Assembly: GCA_000403945.1 (NCBI GenBank)
Contig: APFI01000299.1
Location: 1 to 13,842 of the forward strand
From: Desulfovibrio sp. Dsv1
Lineage (GTDB): Bacteria; Desulfobacterota; Desulfovibrionia; Desulfovibrionales; Desulfovibrionaceae
Direction: 5' to 3'
DNA length: 13,842 nt
The notes beneath the pieces were generated by a model. It was not told the origin of the DNA. It saw nothing but the letters and a program-made list of their open reading frames with translations, and made no database searches. Position 1 is the stretch's first letter. Each line of letters begins with the position of its first letter. Of the stretch, positions 12,557 through 13,842 are shown in pieces. The translations under genes were made by a program, and so were the position numbers.

Positions 12557-13842
12557 GCCATGCCCTCCCCGTATTCCGTCGCTGCCGCCTGCAAGTCATT
12601 GTAAAAGTCCTGCGCGTTCTTCACGTTGGGCAGGGTGATGTTGGCGATGTGCAGCGTCCACGCGGCGGGCGCGGCGGCCTGATGCCCGTCCTGCCGGAAG
12701 CTGCGGGCCTGTTCCTCCGAGGCGTCCGCCCCGGCCCCCGGCGCTTCGGGGATGTTCGGCCCCTGCGCCGCGCCTCCGTCCGGCGCGGGCACTTCAGGCT
12801 TGCCCCACAGCCCGTTCCACCAGTTGGAAATGCCCCCCTTGATGCCGTCCAGCGCCCCGGACAGCGTCTTGTAGAGGGCTGGCGCGGCCTGCACCATGCC
12901 TTCACCCAAGGTGGACATGAGCCGCGTGCCGGAAAGGGTCAGCGTGGACAGCGGGCCTTCCTTGGCGTCCGAGAAGGGCAGGAGGTTCCGCAGGCTGGCG
13001 AGGGCGTCGGAGAACATGGCCTTGACTTCCGCCACCTTGGCCATGATGCCTTCCTTGAACGTGTCGAGGAGGCGCTGCCCCGATTCAAAGAGGTTGATGC
13101 TGGAAAGGAATTCCGTGGCCTGCGTCCAGGCGTTGCGTATCCAGTCCCCTATGCGGAACAGGTTGGCGAAGCTCATGAACGAGGCGCAAAGGTTGTCCCA
13201 GATATGCTGCGCCTGCGCGGCGGCTCCGGCCCAGTCCCCGGTCAGCACGGCGGCCACCCAGCGGAACAGGGAAACCAGCGTGTCCAGCCCCCGCGCGAGA
13301 TTGGTGGCGCAGGTGGCCACGGCCTCCATCCCCCAGCTCAACGCCCCGCCCAGCGCTTCTCCAAGGCTCCGGGCGTCGCCTGCTGCGCTCCTGATCTCCA
13401 CGCCGAACACGGAGGCCACAGCCGCGCCCAGCGTGTCGAACAGGCCGCGCAGTATCTGCACGGCGGGCATGATGGCATTGATCGCCCCGCTGAAATCAAG
13501 GCCGTCCCACAGGCCCGTGAAAAATTCCTTGATGCGGAACACCGCCTTGGCGACCGTCACCACGAAGCGTTCCAGCCCCGCCGCCTGTATGTCCCGCGCA
13601 AGCTCCCCGCGTATCTCGAAGGTTGAGCCCTTGAGGCTTTCAAAGACGGCCATGACGCCGCGCACCACAAGCCCGATGTTCCGCGCCCAGCGGTTCACCA
13701 CGGTCCCGATGCCGCCGAGGTTGCTCTGGTAGGCGGCATAGAGCGCGGCGACGGCGGCTATGAGCGCCCACACGGGCCAGCCCAGCCCCAGAATCGCCGC
13801 CTTGATGGGCAGGAGCGCCTTCAGCACGAAGGGCGCGGCCTT
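12553..13842 (-). CDS. Tail tape measure protein, C-terminal part (5' end outside window)
   Basis: At least 429 residues, open to the right edge, so the start is not in the window (a GTG at 13827 is internal). The protein sets tail length and is ejected with DNA. Visible are a hydrophobic helix ILGLGWPVWALIAAVAALYA, repeated amphipathic helices (FFTGLWDGLDFSGAINAIMP, RLLDTFKEGIMAKVAEVKAM) and LLPFSDAKEGPLSTLTLSGT (about 280-299 of the visible part), a motif seen near the C-terminus of many tape measure proteins. Then comes a Pro/Gly/Ala-rich linker and a short beta/helix C-terminus (HIANITLPNVKNAQDFYNDL). Strong family and position support. Confidence 0.92.
   Translation of the reverse strand, partial: KAAPFVLKALLPIKAAILGLGWPVWALIAAVAALYAAYQSNLGGIGTVVNRWARNIGLVVRGVMAVFESLKGSTFEIRGELARDIQAAGLERFVVTVAKAVFRIKEFFTGLWDGLDFSGAINAIMPAVQILRGLFDTLGAAVASVFGVEIRSAAGDARSLGEALGGALSWGMEAVATCATNLARGLDTLVSLFRWVAAVLTGDWAGAAAQAQHIWDNLCASFMSFANLFRIGDWIRNAWTQATEFLSSINLFESGQRLLDTFKEGIMAKVAEVKAMFSDALASLRNLLPFSDAKEGPLSTLTLSGTRLMSTLGEGMVQAAPALYKTLSGALDGIKGGISNWWNGLWGKPEVPAPDGGAAQGPNIPEAPGAGADASEEQARSFRQDGHQAAAPAAWTLHIANITLPNVKNAQDFYNDLQAAATEYGEGMA

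Noticed and set aside
1..13842. CRISPR arrays, tRNA or rRNA genes, insertion sequences, attachment sites
   Set aside because: No regularly spaced direct repeats, tRNA-like cloverleaf, transposase or att-like repeats were seen by eye; coding density leaves little room.

Overview
The window is part of a contractile-tail (myovirus, Mu-like or P2-like) prophage or phage late region from a GC-rich bacterium. Every gene I can support lies on the minus strand, so transcription runs from position 13842 toward position 1. The genes are packed with 1-50 nt overlaps (ATGA, GTGA, TGATG) or gaps of 0-10 nt, except for three short spacers (2159-2234, 10384-10452 and 1081-1264). High GC, strong G/C-ending codon bias and the style of the tail proteins recall prophages of Desulfovibrionaceae (Desulfovibrio/Bilophila type) or other Gram-negative Proteobacteria. 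That host guess is from memory of similar proteins and is not proven here.

Layout in transcription order. (1) Tail core and baseplate hub: C-terminal part of a tape measure protein (cut by the right edge), a 184-residue baseplate/tail protein, a baseplate hub protein and a gpV/gp45-like spike. (2) A strong intrinsic terminator-like hairpin. (3) Baseplate periphery: gpW/gp25-like wedge protein, gpJ, a gpI-like protein with an unusual Trp-rich C-terminal extension, a 175-residue tail protein and a 1063-residue DUF4815-type protein. (4) Receptor-binding cassette: a 500-residue fibre protein with N-terminal coiled coil and C-terminal C-type-lectin/FGE-like fold, an 86-residue protein of unknown function, a DUF4376-type fibre-assembly-like protein and a small ETLSSR-motif phage protein. 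(5) A reverse transcriptase with YMDD and the LGxxxSQ motif typical of diversity-generating retroelements (DGRs).

The main discovery is the DGR. The last ~45 codons of the fibre gene look like a variable repeat: scattered NNY codons, many T-ending in a genome that avoids T at codon ends, are set in an invariant framework (xxWxxGAxAGLF...IGCR), as expected when AAY codons of a template repeat are mutagenised at adenine. Inverted repeats follow the gene, as in the Bordetella phage DGR. I could not find a template repeat (TR) in the window by eye, and no canonical Avd gene is visible. The TR probably lies left of position 1, downstream of the reverse transcriptase, which would be an unusual order. 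The phage thus appears to build a contractile tail whose receptor-binding tip is diversified by mutagenic retrohoming.
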